A stretch of 64,000 nucleotides of DNA, from NCBI RefSeq assembly GCF_014337925.2, contig NZ_CP143423.1:3750501-3814500 (forward strand). The letters run 5' to 3'. The notes beneath the pieces were generated by a model. That model worked only from the letters and a program-made list of their open reading frames with translations. It ran no database searches and was not told the DNA's origin. This document shows, in pieces, positions 9,003 through 18,089 of this stretch. A program made the translations under genes and the position numbers. This DNA is from Roseobacter fucihabitans. Lineage in GTDB: Bacteria; Pseudomonadota; Alphaproteobacteria; Rhodobacterales; Rhodobacteraceae. Numbering within the stretch: the stretch's first letter is position 1; each line of letters opens with the position of its first letter.

Positions 9003-11312
9003 CTAGATCAAAAACGCATCGTGGAATTCGATGGTCGCCCCAAGGAGCGCAGCCTCTGAGTTGATGTGATTGAATTGGGCGATCTCCTGGTTATCAACGG
9101 CCAGGATCACCGTCTTGGCCAATTCGACAAATGACAACGTGGCACCCGCAGCAAAACCCTTGAGAAGGACATGGTCCGTCTGCGCATCGAAATCCAAAAT
9201 AATGTCCCGCCCAGTGTCGCCAAAGGCAAAAACAAACGTGTCCTCGCCCTCACCGCCTTTTAGCCTGTCAACACCGTCTCCTCCCATCAGCAGGTCATCA
9301 CCTTCGCCGCCGTAAAGTAGGTCATTTCCATCACCGCCCATCAGCTTGTCATCGCCCAGTCCGGCGAACAGCTTGTCATAGCCATTTCCACCCTCCAGGT
9401 GATCATCGCCACGGTCGCCGTTCAGTCGGTCATCGCCTTCACCCCCGCGCAGTGTATCATCGTCCCGGTTGCCAAAGAGCTCATCATCACCGAGCCCGCC
9501 TTCGATCAAATCGTCACCCCGCCCGCCGCGCGCCACATCATCCCCGGCACCGCCCAGCAGCGTATCGTCGTCGCGCTCGCCGAACAGCAGATCGTCGCCC
9601 GCCCCGCCCTCAAGCCGGTCATCACCGCGGCCCCCGCGCAGCGTGTCATCGCCCTGCCCGCCTTCCAGGGTGTCGTCACCGCGATGACCCTTGATCAGAT
9701 CATCACCCGATCCCCCCTCAACGATGTCATTGCCGCGCCTGCCATTGACGACATCATCGCCCGCGCCCGCAATAATCAGCCCGCCATCGTCCCCCGCGAT
9801 GATGGTGTCATCCCCACCGCGGGTAAAAAGTGCCTCCCATCGCACCTCCGCATTGGCGGCGACCTCCTTGCCAACCTGCAATCCATTGAGGTTTCCGTCC
9901 TGAATGTGGATGCCCCCAAAGAGACGCGAAATACCGGCCTCCTCTGCGGCCTCCGTCAGGGTATCCCATTGCAACACAACGGGCAGGCCGGATCCGAAGC
10001 CCTCAAACGCCAGCTTGTTTGTCTCAAAGCGGCCCAAAAGGTCGATCCCGGCAACCGCATCCAGATCATAGTTGCTCAGCGTGGTGCCGTCGTAATAGGT
10101 GTCAGACCCCACAAAGCTGGCGATGGTTTTGGCCGCCGCCATCGAGAAAGTCGAATGTCCCGAGACGTATTCCGGAAACGGCGGCGTCACAAAGGTAACG
10201 TTCTGATAGGGTTGCCAGTCCTGTGCCAGAATTTGCTGGGTGCCCTGATTGACACCGCCCCAGGCCTCAATGGTTTCACCGTAAAACAGATCGCGGATCG
10301 CGGATTGAGGGCGCACATAGTCAAAGACATATTTCGCTTCCCAGGTGGCAATCCCGGCATCAAAAACGGCGGCATTCAGCGCGAAAAACATCTTTGCGTC
10401 CTCATCGATGCCATGGCCTTCGCGCAGCGCAATATCCTGTGCAATCTGGTTCCAGTGACCGGGAGGCGATTCCGTGCGCGGCCCATCAGCCCAAAGCTCA
10501 GCCACAACTTTCTGCTCATTCGTCAGATTGGCGGATAATGCGATCACATTTGCGATCTGGTCGCGGTAGGCCTGATCATTGGTCGTGACTTTGCCGGTTC
10601 CATCAACATAGGCCGAAAAATCACCCAGTTGGGGCGGTGCATCCGGGCGGAATTGATCATTTGAGGCCAATGCAAAACTATCGACCCCGCCCCAATGGGG
10701 CGTCAGTGCGATTTGATCGACATAGCTTGCGGGATCATCATTATCGATAATGGGGATGCCATTTGCGTCCGTGACCGTGCCGGTCGGCACTCGCAGCGGT
10801 TGCCACAGGTTTGGGTTGAAGTTCTCGCCCCCCGGCGCCCCGGCTGAACCGGGTTCGGCTGTATTGACGGGCGTATATCCGGTCGTATCGGCAAAGTCAT
10901 TTTCCGCGTTCGATCCGTCATTTTTACGCGCGGCGAAAACGTTCTGCGCGGCCAGCGTGCCCAAGCCTGCGCCAGTGTTGGCATTGGTTGACGCATCCGC
11001 GGGATCGTACCCCAGTTTGGTCATGAATCCGTCGAAAAGGGAGAGCTGATCCGGAAATATCTCTGACAATGCGGCATAGGCAGCAAAGCTCACCGCTTCC
11101 GCCTTATTGGCCTGCGTGTTGGTGAGTGTGGTCGTGATTTCTGAGTAATGACCGTAGGCCTTATCCGCAATCGCCGCCCAGGCGTCATAGATTGCCGAGC
11201 TGGCAAGATGCAGCTGATATGTCGTCTCTGTGGGCTTCGCACTGCCTTCGCGGATCGCTTCGAGGGTGATTTCATTCCATTGCGCAACAATAGACTGCTG
11301 TTGAATAGCCAT
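9003..11312 (-). CDS. Vanadium-dependent haloperoxidase/PAP2-like enzyme with C-terminal RTX repeats
   Basis: A 769-residue protein in two parts. Residues 1-490 contain the vanadate-binding signature in order: K-x6-R-P (KYVFDYVRP, about 327), SGH in YVSGHSTFS (about 380) and S-R-x5-H (SRLFGGIH, about 462). Vanadium haloperoxidases use these residues to hold vanadate and oxidise halides with peroxide. Residues 505-690 are about eighteen nine-residue RTX repeats of GGxGxDxLx form that bind calcium, followed by a short C-terminal domain. RTX tails act as type I secretion signals, so export to the cell surface or medium is likely. There is no Sec signal and no type I exporter in this window. Whether it makes hypohalite or is a phosphatase is not settled by sequence. 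Confidence 0.88.
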   Translation of the reverse strand: MAIQQQSIVAQWNEITLEAIREGSAKPTETTYQLHLASSAIYDAWAAIADKAYGHYSEITTTLTNTQANKAEAVSFAAYAALSEIFPDQLSLFDGFMTKLGYDPADASTNANTGAGLGTLAAQNVFAARKNDGSNAENDFADTTGYTPVNTAEPGSAGAPGGENFNPNLWQPLRVPTGTVTDANGIPIIDNDDPASYVDQIALTPHWGGVDSFALASNDQFRPDAPPQLGDFSAYVDGTGKVTTNDQAYRDQIANVIALSANLTNEQKVVAELWADGPRTESPPGHWNQIAQDIALREGHGIDEDAKMFFALNAAVFDAGIATWEAKYVFDYVRPQSAIRDLFYGETIEAWGGVNQGTQQILAQDWQPYQNVTFVTPPFPEYVSGHSTFSMAAAKTIASFVGSDTYYDGTTLSNYDLDAVAGIDLLGRFETNKLAFEGFGSGLPVVLQWDTLTEAAEEAGISRLFGGIHIQDGNLNGLQVGKEVAANAEVRWEALFTRGGDDTIIAGDDGGLIIAGAGDDVVNGRRGNDIVEGGSGDDLIKGHRGDDTLEGGQGDDTLRGGRGDDRLEGGAGDDLLFGERDDDTLLGGAGDDVARGGRGDDLIEGGLGDDELFGNRDDDTLRGGEGDDRLNGDRGDDHLEGGNGYDKLFAGLGDDKLMGGDGNDLLYGGEGDDLLMGGDGVDRLKGGEGEDTFVFAFGDTGRDIILDFDAQTDHVLLKGFAAGATLSFVELAKTVILAVDNQEIAQFNHINSEAALLGATIEFHDAFLI

Positions 11313-11676
11313 CGTAAAATCTCCAGTAAAATCAGTTTTTTAAATCAATTCAACGCACATAAAATCTGTACGCATGTATCATAGTAGCCGATGTGCCCTG
11401 CATTCCCTACTATTTTTGCGATGTTGAGCCTTGACGCAGCATTCCTGTCCGCGCGAGGCGTCGATCACAATCGGTCTATGACCTCTGTGCGTATGCCCTT
11501 TTACATCACAAGGCCCGGAACCTTCGTTTGACGTCAAACACCATCAACGTTGTGAAAGTCACTCCGAGAGGCAAACAACGCCCCCATGCCTCCGATTAGC
11601 ACAAGGCAAGATCCAGGGCGCGGAATAGACAAATTCAAGACATTCGGACCGTGACGCGACAAGCGTTGCCCCGCTT
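11313..11676. other. Intergenic region without a recognisable gene
   Basis: This 364-base gap lies upstream of the haloperoxidase gene and downstream of yceI, both on the minus strand. The part next to the haloperoxidase start (11313-11400) is A+T rich and probably holds its promoter; an AGTAAAATCTCC-type stretch gives a weak ribosome site (GGAGATTTTAC on the minus strand). No open frame, strong hairpin or repeat is evident in the remainder. Confidence 0.5.
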
Positions 11677-12264
11677 TCACTCCATCTGGATCGCTTCGGT
11701 CTCGATCATGATCGAGACGGCGTCACCAACCAGACCGTTCTCGACCGCATACATCATCCCCCATTGGCTGCGCATAATTTCAGCCGTGATTGACAAACCA
11801 AGGGTAAACTTCTTGTGACCAAACGGGTAATCGGCCGCTTTGTTGAGCGTCACATCAAGGGTCACGGGGTGGCTCTGACCCAGCATGGATAAATCGCCCG
11901 TGACGGTTCCCGTTGTTTCACCTGCTGGCGCGCCCTCACTGGCGGTAAAGGTGATCTGTGGAAAGCTGCCCGTGTCCAGAAAATCGGCCGCATTTACATG
12001 CCCGTCGCGCGCATCATGGAAGGTGTCAACAGAAGCCGCGCCGATGGTTACGGCCACATCGCTCAGCTCTTGCGTCTCCATGTCATACATGAAACTGCCT
12101 GATACCTCCGCAAAAACGCCCAGAACACGCGCGTACCCGATGTGATCAACGGTAAAGGCAACCAGCGTATGGTCAGGGTCCAGTGAATACTGCGCTGGCG
12201 CTGCGTGCAGGGATGTCGCAGCAAAGCTCAATGCGGCGGTGGTGGCGGCGGTCAAAATTCGCAT
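11677..12264 (-). CDS. YceI family periplasmic protein
   Basis: A 195-residue protein with a Sec signal peptide (residues 1-22, ending LHA) and the YceI lipocalin-like domain. Family marks include SLDPDHTLVAFTVDHIGYA after the signal, the FPQITFTA strand near residue 100 and LSMLGQSHPVTLDV near 130. YceI proteins form a barrel that can bind isoprenoid chains. It is the only minus-strand gene between the haloperoxidase and the plus-strand run starting at 12363 and seems to be transcribed alone. The ligand cannot be told from sequence. Confidence 0.92.
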   Translation of the reverse strand: MRILTAATTAALSFAATSLHAAPAQYSLDPDHTLVAFTVDHIGYARVLGVFAEVSGSFMYDMETQELSDVAVTIGAASVDTFHDARDGHVNAADFLDTGSFPQITFTASEGAPAGETTGTVTGDLSMLGQSHPVTLDVTLNKAADYPFGHKKFTLGLSITAEIMRSQWGMMYAVENGLVGDAVSIMIETEAIQME

Positions 12265-12362
12265 TTGGGGAACTCCTTGAATTGGAAACTGGATGCATGG
12301 GCATTGTTACTCTTTCCAACCGGTTTACCTAAGGCATAAGAGCGCAAGGGCAAGGAACAAGT

Positions 12363-13118
12363 GTGAAGGACAGGATCGCAGAGGGCGACACGCTCGCGTG
12401 TGTGACATGGAACGTGCACCGTGCCCGTGGGGCGGATGGGCGTGTAGACGCGCCCCGTGTCGCCACCGCGATTGAGCAGGTGATTGCACCGCTCGCGCCT
12501 GATGTTCTTGCCTTGCAGGAAGCCGACGCCGATTGCCCACCGCACGCGCGCATTCTGGATGCGGACCGGATCAGCCGAGCCGTCGGTTTGGGATATATGC
12601 ATGACACGCCAGCCTTGCGATGGGGGCCAGAGAGCGATGGTTTTCTGGGAACCGTTTTATGGGTGCACCCGCGTTTTGAGCGGACCCACGCAGATGTCAT
12701 CGACCTGCCCGGTCATTGCCATCGCGGGGGCGTGACGATCGAGTGTCGCGACGGCGACCGCGCGTTTCGGGTCATGTCGATGCATCTGTCGCTGGCCCAG
12801 CCCCTGCGCATGGTGCAGACCCGTATCATCGGGCAATATCTCTCGCGCAGACCGGCGATGCAAACCATCATTCTCGGTGATCTGAACGAATGGCGGCCCT
12901 GGGGCGGTGCTGCTTTTGGACGGATGATGCTGGGACAGGATTTCTATGGTCCGGTCAAGGCGTCATTTCCGGCGCGCTGGCCGCTTCTTCCGCTGGACCG
13001 CATCATGACCAACCGTCGAGACTGCGTGCTTCGTGCGCAGGTGCTCGATCATCCCGCCACCACGGCGGCCTCGGACCACCGGCCCCTGGCAGCCCATGTC
13101 AGGTTGACCGCGTCATGA
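12363..13118 (+). CDS. Endonuclease/exonuclease/phosphatase (EEP) family protein
   Basis: A 251-residue cytoplasmic hydrolase beginning with GTG. Catalytic motifs are visible: TWNVHR near residue 15, LALQEAD near 50, the His of MSMHLSL near 140, GDLNEW near 175 and SDHRPL near 239. EEP enzymes cleave phosphodiester or phosphomonoester bonds in DNA, inositol phosphates or lipids. It starts a run of plus-strand genes joined by four-base overlaps; the next gene makes a phospholipid-type bond, so a lipid or head-group phosphoester is a fair guess for the substrate. A DNA-repair role is less likely here. Confidence 0.85.
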   Translation: MKDRIAEGDTLACVTWNVHRARGADGRVDAPRVATAIEQVIAPLAPDVLALQEADADCPPHARILDADRISRAVGLGYMHDTPALRWGPESDGFLGTVLWVHPRFERTHADVIDLPGHCHRGGVTIECRDGDRAFRVMSMHLSLAQPLRMVQTRIIGQYLSRRPAMQTIILGDLNEWRPWGGAAFGRMMLGQDFYGPVKASFPARWPLLPLDRIMTNRRDCVLRAQVLDHPATTAASDHRPLAAHVRLTAS

Positions 13119-13825
13119 CCGCGCGCACCGCCTCCGCTCTTGTTCCACCCGGCATCGCCTTTGCCGCGCTCTCGCTGGTGTTGGTGTCGCTGGTCTGGGC
13201 GCTGTCAGAGCGCATCTACGCCAATGCCACACTTCCTGTTGCCCTGTTCCTCGCCGTCGCGGGGACAGCCGGTGCCGGCCTTATGCGCCACTACAGCCAT
13301 CCCGCTCTGGGCGCTTGCAACGTCGTCACTCTGCTGCGTGCGGCGATTGTATCGGTGCTTGCCGGGGCAATCATCGCACCCCCGACATCAGATCTGGCCT
13401 ATTGGTGCATCTGTGCGGCGGCACTTCTGGCACTGTCGCTGGACGGTCTGGACGGCTGGCTCGCACGGCGCAGAGGGCAGAGCAGCGGGTTCGGGGCGCG
13501 CTTTGACATGGAGACCGACGCCCTCCTCGGGGGCGTTCTTGCCGTGATCGCGTGGCAATCAGGCGTGGCAATAATCGTGCTGCTTTTGGGCTTCATGCGC
13601 TATGTTTTTGTGCTGACGTCATGGATATGGCCGTGGCTGTCCGCACCGCTGCCCGATAATCTGCGGCGCAAGACGGTTTGCGTTGTGCAGATCGCAGCAC
13701 TCATTGTTTTGATCGCGCCTGATGTATCATGGGTGGCCTCCGCGCTTATTGCCTATGGCGCGACCGCCCTTCTGGCGTGGTCTTTTGCCATCGACATCGC
13801 CGCGCTGTGGCGGCGGCGCGCATGA
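13115..13825 (+). CDS. CDP-alcohol phosphatidyltransferase family membrane protein
   Basis: A 236-residue integral membrane enzyme. Its catalytic signature D-x2-D-G-x2-A-R-x8-G-x3-D-x3-D is complete: DGLDGWLAR begins about residue 112 and FGARFDMETD follows. Such enzymes move a phosphatidyl or phospho-alcohol group from a CDP donor to an acceptor. The start at 13115 is chosen because it gives a four-base ATGA overlap with the upstream gene and begins right before the first membrane segment; a longer frame from 12890 would read through the upstream gene. Neighbours suggest a role in envelope lipid or glycan decoration. Confidence 0.9.
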   Translation: MTARTASALVPPGIAFAALSLVLVSLVWALSERIYANATLPVALFLAVAGTAGAGLMRHYSHPALGACNVVTLLRAAIVSVLAGAIIAPPTSDLAYWCICAAALLALSLDGLDGWLARRRGQSSGFGARFDMETDALLGGVLAVIAWQSGVAIIVLLLGFMRYVFVLTSWIWPWLSAPLPDNLRRKTVCVVQIAALIVLIAPDVSWVASALIAYGATALLAWSFAIDIAALWRRRA

Positions 13826-15432
13826 GACGCCTCGCTGTCCCGGCGCTTGCCGCTGCGGTGCTCTTTGCGGCTTTGGCTTTGCCGAACCACCCCCACACCG
13901 TCACCCTGCCTGTCTTTATGCGGTTTCCACTGGAACTGCCTGTGCTTTTGGGCTGCATGCTGGCAATCGGCTATCACGATGGTGCCCGACGCATACTCCC
14001 GGCGCTCGCCGCCGCAGTCCTGCTCATTGCGCTCTGCGTCAAACTGGCCGACATCGCGATGTTTACGGCCTATAATCGAACCTTTAACCCCCTTTTAGAC
14101 GTGTTTCTGATTGGTGCTGGCACGACCCTGTTGCGCGACAGCATCGGCACGCCCGGCGTCATTGCGGCATGGACCGGCGCTCTATTGGGGATGATCGGAT
14201 TGTTTCTGGCGCTCTGGTGGGCGTTGCGCTTATGGGCAAGGGTGAGCGTCAACAATGCAGCCCGGATAATGGCGGTGGCAACAGCCGTGATCTTTGCTGT
14301 ACTTACTGTCGTTGATACGGGCGATAGGCTCAAATGGTGGGACTTGCCGCAGGACGTACCCGGCACATCTTTTACCACAAGGCTGGTCACAAAACGCGCG
14401 TTAGACGTTGCTGCCACCGCCGCAGACCTCACCGAATTTCGCGCGCAGGCGGCGGATGATCCATACGGTGATGCGCGCGGGTTTTTTGATCTCATTGCTG
14501 AGCGTGATGTGATGATCATCTATATCGAAAGCTACGGGCGCACGAGCATCGACAACCCGCTCTATGCGCCAACGCACCTGCCGACATTGCGCACCGCGCA
14601 AAGCGCCATCGCGGATGCAGGGCTCGCCATAGCCAGCGGATGGCTCGGCTCACCGACGGCTGGCGGGCAAAGCTGGCTGGCGCATGGGGCGATCTCTTCG
14701 GGTCTGTGGACCACCGATCAGGGGCGGTATAGCGCGATGCTGACCAGCACCCGACGCACGCTGTTTCACCTCGCTACAGAGGCCGGGTTTCGCACCGCCG
14801 CCGTAATGCCCGCCATCACAATTGCCTGGCCCGAAAGCAGCCTGATGGGATTCGAAACGATCCTGGAATCGGATGACATGGCCTATGATGGGACGGCTTT
14901 CGGATGGGTGACGATGCCAGATCAATACACGCTTGCAGCCTTCCCCGATCTGATCGGCGCGGATGCACGCCGCGACTTCATACAGGTCGCGCTTATTTCG
15001 TCACATGCGCCCTGGACGCCGGTGCCGCAGATGGTCGCATGGGACCTTGCCACTGATGGCGCTATCTATCATCAGATGGCGACCGCAGGACCGACGCCCC
15101 GAGAGGTATGGAAAAACCATGACACCGTGCGCGACTTTTATCGCCGTTCGATTGATTATGCGTTGCGCGCCGCGACGGGTTTTGCCGCGCGCCAAGGGCA
15201 GGAGGCACCGCTTATCCTGATCCTCGGTGATCATCCGCCCGCAGGTTTCGTCAGCCAGATCGAGGGAACAGACGTGCCCGCGCATCTGATTGGTCCCGCC
15301 GATCTGCTGGCCCGGATTGAGGATTGGGGCTGGACACCCGGCATGATCCCACAAGCGGATGTGCCATCCATACGGATGGATGCGTTCCGGGATCATTTCA
15401 TTGCGGCGTTTTCGTCTCAGGAGGCGCGCTGA
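13822..15432 (+). CDS. Sulfatase/alkaline-phosphatase superfamily membrane enzyme
   Basis: A 536-residue protein with four or five hydrophobic segments in the first 170 residues, then a periplasmic hydrolase-like domain. The motif IYIESYGRTS near residue 233 resembles the nucleophile region of lipoteichoic-acid synthase and phosphoethanolamine transferases, and ILGDHPP near 473 the distal metal ligands. Family members transfer glycerol-phosphate or ethanolamine-phosphate from lipids to envelope acceptors. The start at 13822 overlaps the upstream CDP-alcohol transferase by ATGA. Pairing of these two genes suggests that one makes a lipid the other uses; this is inferred. Confidence 0.83.
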   Translation: MRRLAVPALAAAVLFAALALPNHPHTVTLPVFMRFPLELPVLLGCMLAIGYHDGARRILPALAAAVLLIALCVKLADIAMFTAYNRTFNPLLDVFLIGAGTTLLRDSIGTPGVIAAWTGALLGMIGLFLALWWALRLWARVSVNNAARIMAVATAVIFAVLTVVDTGDRLKWWDLPQDVPGTSFTTRLVTKRALDVAATAADLTEFRAQAADDPYGDARGFFDLIAERDVMIIYIESYGRTSIDNPLYAPTHLPTLRTAQSAIADAGLAIASGWLGSPTAGGQSWLAHGAISSGLWTTDQGRYSAMLTSTRRTLFHLATEAGFRTAAVMPAITIAWPESSLMGFETILESDDMAYDGTAFGWVTMPDQYTLAAFPDLIGADARRDFIQVALISSHAPWTPVPQMVAWDLATDGAIYHQMATAGPTPREVWKNHDTVRDFYRRSIDYALRAATGFAARQGQEAPLILILGDHPPAGFVSQIEGTDVPAHLIGPADLLARIEDWGWTPGMIPQADVPSIRMDAFRDHFIAAFSSQEAR

Positions 15433-16338
15433 ATGATGCTGCACCGTCTCATACGGCTGGCGGTCTCGGCGGGGGTGATCGCTGTCCTGCTCGCGGTGAC
15501 CGATCTTGGCGACCTTGCGGCGCGGCTGCGAGGTGCCGATCTGCGCTGGCTTGCGGCCTGCACGGCTGGCATAGCCACCATCACCTGCCTTTGTGCGCTG
15601 CGCTGGCGTTGGGTCGCGCGTGATCTCGACCTGCCCCTGCCCTACACCCGTGCGCTGCGCGAATATTTCTTTGCAACGCTGCTCAATCAGGTTGTTCCGG
15701 GCGGCGTTGTGGGCGATGTGGCCCGAACCTTGCGCGTCACGCAACCGGGTGATCTGCGCCGCGCCGCGCAATCGGTGGTGATCGAGCGGGCCTTGGGTCA
15801 AATCGCAACGCTGCTGCTCTTGGCGCTTGGGCTGATCGTGTCGCTGTCGATACCGGGCGGGATCATCTGGCCCTTGTGGGTCTTTGCCGCTCTGGCCGGC
15901 GGCGTCGTGCTGGCCCTTGCCACGCGCGTGATGAAGAAACGCTCCGGCCCAAACGCGGCATCGTTCTTCGCGCCGCTTTGGATTGTATTGCGCAAACGAC
16001 ACCAGATTGCCTTGGCAATCCTGACGGCCCTCCTATTGAACTTCAGCTTCTACGCCAGCGCCCGCGCTGTGGGAACAATTCTGCCACTGGCGGCGTTCTT
16101 CACGGTAATCCCCATGATCCTGAGCGCCATGCTGATCCCGCTCTCTGTAGGTGGGTGGGGCTGGCGCGAAGGTGCTGCGGCGGTGCTTTTTCCGCTGGCC
16201 GGTGCCACTGCGGCCCAGGGGGTTGCCGCCGGGATCGCCTATGGGGCCTGTATGTTGCTCGCAGCCCTGCCCGCTCTCGCCTTTCTGGCGCTGAGGCCTA
16301 ACAGCGCCGCGTCCGAACTCATCTCAAAGCCATCATAA
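15433..16338 (+). CDS. Lysylphosphatidylglycerol synthase transmembrane (UPF0104/YbhN-type) protein
   Basis: A 301-residue polytopic membrane protein with about eight helices and the LPG_synthase_TM pattern, including FFATLLNQVVPGGVVGDVAR near 80-100 and GGWGWREG near 240. The domain is known from the flippase half of MprF and from YbhN. It lacks the aminoacyl-transfer domain, so it would be a lipid translocase rather than a synthase. It begins directly after the stop of the sulfatase-like gene; ATG at 15436 is an equally possible start. Its neighbours support moving a modified lipid across the inner membrane. Confidence 0.85.
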   Translation: MMLHRLIRLAVSAGVIAVLLAVTDLGDLAARLRGADLRWLAACTAGIATITCLCALRWRWVARDLDLPLPYTRALREYFFATLLNQVVPGGVVGDVARTLRVTQPGDLRRAAQSVVIERALGQIATLLLLALGLIVSLSIPGGIIWPLWVFAALAGGVVLALATRVMKKRSGPNAASFFAPLWIVLRKRHQIALAILTALLLNFSFYASARAVGTILPLAAFFTVIPMILSAMLIPLSVGGWGWREGAAAVLFPLAGATAAQGVAAGIAYGACMLLAALPALAFLALRPNSAASELISKPS

Positions 16339-16351
16339 CATTGGAGACGAT

Positions 16352-17344
16352 ATGACATCCTTTCCCGCATTGACCCGCCGGCGCCTTTTGAGCACCGGTG
16401 CCGCCACGATCGGCCTCGGTGCCGCTGGCATCACCCCTGCTTTCGCACAGAGCACCGACGTGGCCCTGCAACTCTCCTGGCTGCATTCGGTACAATTCGC
16501 CGGGAGCTACATCGCAAAACAACGCGGCTTTTGGCGTGACGCAGGCCTGAATGTGTCGCTCAACCCCGGCGGGCCGAACGCCCCCGTGGAGCCCCCCGTG
16601 GTGGCAGGTCGGGCGCTGATCGGCATATCGGCGGCTGATTACGCCTCCGCCGCTGTCGCCCAAGGTGCGCCCTTCAAAATCATCGGCGTTGCGATGAAAA
16701 AGAACCCCTTCGCAATTGCATCCCTGCCCGCCAATCCGGTGCGCACGCCCGGCGATCTGCTGGGCAAGCGGATCGGGATGGCCATTGCAAACACGCCCGT
16801 CCTGCAAGCGCTTTGCGCGCTTAATGATATTGATATCAACGGGATCGAAATCGTACCGACCCAATATGACGCAGCACCCTTGGTCAACGGACAGGTGGAT
16901 TGTTTGCTGTGCTGGGCCACGGATTTGCCCGTTGCCATGGCGATGCAGGGGATCGACAGCGTCACCATGCTGATGGCTGATCACGGCTATGCGGTACACT
17001 CCCAAACCTACATCGCAACGCTTGACAGCATCGCAAATCGACGTGCGGATGTTGTGGGCCTGTTGCGCGGGGAGGTGCAGGGATGGGCCGCCTATGAGGC
17101 CGATACCGATGCGGCTACCGATGTCACCCTTGCGATGTTCCCGGACGCAGGTCTGGACGTTGAGACCCAGCGCGAGCAAGCCCGACGGCAAGTGCCGCTG
17201 ATGTTCACAGGGGCCGCCGACAACCCGTTTGGCTGGTTCACCGATGACAGCGTGGCTGCGAATTTGCAAACCTTGGCACTGCTTGGGCGGGAGGTGAGCG
17301 CGGATCTGTGGGACCGCTCGCTTCTCGAAGAGGTCTATGGGTAA
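16352..17344 (+). CDS. ABC transporter substrate-binding protein, NMT1/THI5-like
   Basis: A 330-residue periplasmic binding protein with a twin-arginine-like leader (RRRLLS at residues 9-14) ending at AFA. The mature part starts with STDVALQLSWLHSVQFAGSY, the signature of NMT1/THI5-like proteins that capture thiamine pyrimidine precursors, with GFWRDAGLNV and GKRIGMA following. It heads a three-gene transporter whose ATPase and permease follow with overlaps. Riboflavin or other nitrogen heterocycles are alternatives. No TPP riboswitch is evident immediately upstream. Confidence 0.87.
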   Translation: MTSFPALTRRRLLSTGAATIGLGAAGITPAFAQSTDVALQLSWLHSVQFAGSYIAKQRGFWRDAGLNVSLNPGGPNAPVEPPVVAGRALIGISAADYASAAVAQGAPFKIIGVAMKKNPFAIASLPANPVRTPGDLLGKRIGMAIANTPVLQALCALNDIDINGIEIVPTQYDAAPLVNGQVDCLLCWATDLPVAMAMQGIDSVTMLMADHGYAVHSQTYIATLDSIANRRADVVGLLRGEVQGWAAYEADTDAATDVTLAMFPDAGLDVETQREQARRQVPLMFTGAADNPFGWFTDDSVAANLQTLALLGREVSADLWDRSLLEEVYG

Positions 17345-18089
17345 TCAACCGATGTCGGGGCGCGATGTCATCTGCACCGGGTTGACCAAGACATTTGTCG
17401 GCCCCCCGGCGATAGATGCATTCGCACCGACGGATTTGACCTTTCGCGCCGGGCAGACAACCGCCCTTGTGGGTCCTTCCGGCTGCGGAAAATCAACCCT
17501 GCTCAAACTGATCGCTGGCTTGGAGGTCCCAACGCAAGGCGCGGTCATGATCGGGCAGGAAACACCACGGGACCTCGCACGACGCGGGGGCATTGGCATG
17601 GCCTTTCAGGACGCATCGCTATTGCCTTGGCGCAGCGTGCGCAGCAACATTGCCCTCGCGCTGAAACTTTCGCGCCAGCCCCAGGACAGCGCGGCCATCG
17701 ACCGACTGATCACCCTTGTGGGCTTGGACGGCTTTGCCGATGCCCGACCTGCGGCGCTCTCGGGGGGTATGCGCCAGCGCGCGGCCATTGCCCGCTGCCT
17801 TGTGACATCGCCTGAATTGATCCTGCTGGATGAGCCCTTCGGCGCGGTCGATGAACTGACCCGCGCACGCCTTGGCAGCGAATTGCCACCGCTTTGGCGC
17901 GACAAGGGTACAACTGCGATCCTGGTGACCCATTCGATCGCCGAAGCCGTTACCCTGTCGGACCGTGTGATCGTCCTGTCACCCCGCCCTGCCCGGATCG
18001 TCGCCGATATCACCGTCACCGGCCGCAGCGCTGCGGAGATCGAAAGCGGGATGGATGCTGTCTCGCGCAACTTGAGGGCGGCGGCGTGA
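17337..18089 (+). CDS. ABC transporter ATP-binding protein (ThiZ/SsuB-like)
   Basis: A 250-residue ATPase with Walker A GPSGCGKST at residues 46-54, Q-loop AFQDASLLPW near 85, signature LSGGM near 139 and Walker B LILLDEPF near 163. This layout is that of NitT/TauT-family importers. It overlaps the binding-protein gene by eight bases and the permease gene by four, so all three are made together. The start at 17337 has an AAGAGG site upstream; ATG at 17352 is an alternative. Confidence 0.9.
   Translation: MGNQPMSGRDVICTGLTKTFVGPPAIDAFAPTDLTFRAGQTTALVGPSGCGKSTLLKLIAGLEVPTQGAVMIGQETPRDLARRGGIGMAFQDASLLPWRSVRSNIALALKLSRQPQDSAAIDRLITLVGLDGFADARPAALSGGMRQRAAIARCLVTSPELILLDEPFGAVDELTRARLGSELPPLWRDKGTTAILVTHSIAEAVTLSDRVIVLSPRPARIVADITVTGRSAAEIESGMDAVSRNLRAAA

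Noticed and set aside
9240-9800. Possible tandem DNA repeat
   Set aside because: The periodicity comes from coding for RTX nonapeptides, not from a separate DNA repeat.
9399-10538. Plus-strand frame of 379 codons
   Set aside because: Antisense to the RTX haloperoxidase; its regular pattern only mirrors the RTX repeats.
15001-16338. Minus-strand frame of 333 codons (15001-16002)
   Set aside because: Antisense to the sulfatase-like and flippase-like genes; no family likeness.
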